Below are positions 63,815 to 64,000 of a DNA stretch of 64,000 nt, in pieces. Position 1 is the first letter of the stretch. The number at the start of each line of letters is the position of its first letter. Under the pieces are notes generated by a model that saw nothing but the letters and a program-made list of their open reading frames with translations, made no database searches and was not told where the DNA came from. Origin of the DNA: Volutella citrinella (Eukaryota > Ascomycota > Sordariomycetes > Hypocreales > Nectriaceae); assembly GCA_034401135.1 (NCBI GenBank), contig JAWZSP010000005.1, forward strand, positions 1,488,001-1,552,000, given 5' to 3'. Made by a program: the position numbers and the translations under genes.

Positions 63815-64000
63815 AATGCTATTTTTTTTTAGAGAACATGAAGAAAATGACATCAAGGCATTGAAAGAATTTGGATATTACTGTCATTGCGCTCCCAGTC
63901 TTCACTCCTGGGCATGATGGGTAGATAGAATACAGGCGTTAATCGCATGCGCATCTTCCCTCGCCTCCACAGATTCCTCCGTCTAATCATCAGGGAAACT
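63815..64000. other. APS kinase 3' region at the right edge
   Basis: The last 186 bp hold the APS kinase 3' UTR, with a T-run just after the stop (63823-63831). No further gene start is seen before the window ends. Confidence 0.6.

Noticed and set aside
63035..63856. Minus-strand frame of 273 codons over APS kinase
   Set aside because: Reverse shadow of the APS kinase exon; no family features.

Overview
This window comes from a filamentous ascomycete, most likely a sordariomycete of the Hypocreales type. It is GC-rich. Genes are split by short (46-157 bp, two near 240 bp) GT-AG introns with CTAAC/CTGAC-like branch sites. Start codons sit in fungal CAAAATG-type contexts. The gene content (alternative oxidase, Crz1-type zinc-finger factor, a BUB1 kinase that keeps Mad3 features, DUF7053- and DUF7905-like proteins) is typical of that group. 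All calls were made by reading the sequence; no database search was run.

Layout. 1-3612 (-): BUB1/Mad3-type checkpoint kinase, cut by the left edge. 4350-5838 (-): enolase with a 2.2 kb upstream region. 8060-8942 (-): Pno1/Dim2, divergent from 9475-11748 (+) Mdm31/32. 12791-13830 (-): eIF3j/Hcr1. 16275-17500 (+): alternative oxidase, with a TATA box and a CGG-N7-CGG element upstream. A 4.2 kb gene-free stretch follows. 21742-23929 (+): Crz1-like calcineurin-responsive factor. 24746-25336 (-): DUF7053-like protein. A 5.4 kb gene-free stretch follows. 30756-40469 (+): a giant (about 3138 residues), almost wholly low-complexity protein with WG/GW motifs, 17 copies of a helical-hairpin repeat, an acidic block and a basic tail. 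41630-44523 (+): TMF/Sgm1-type golgin. 44721-45898 (-): Nas6/gankyrin. 46656-48184 (+): Prp46. 48319-50727 (-): Orc1. 51184-52849 (+): DUF7905-like protein. 53003-53693 (-): prefoldin 5. 54213-56301 (-): mitochondrial prolyl-tRNA synthetase. 56663-59838 (+): Noc1/Mak21. 59979-60544 (-): small conserved hypothetical. 61189-62174 (+): mitochondrial hotdog thioesterase. 62945-63814 (+): APS kinase, running close to the right edge.

The genes are mostly unrelated housekeeping genes, not a cluster. From about 44.7 kb onward the region is dense and shows alternating convergent pairs (130-200 bp gaps) and divergent pairs sharing 350-760 bp promoters. The 16-41 kb part is gene-poor and holds the stress-linked genes (AOX, Crz1) and the giant repeat protein, which is the least explained object here. 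No transposon, CRISPR array, rRNA or convincing tRNA was seen.
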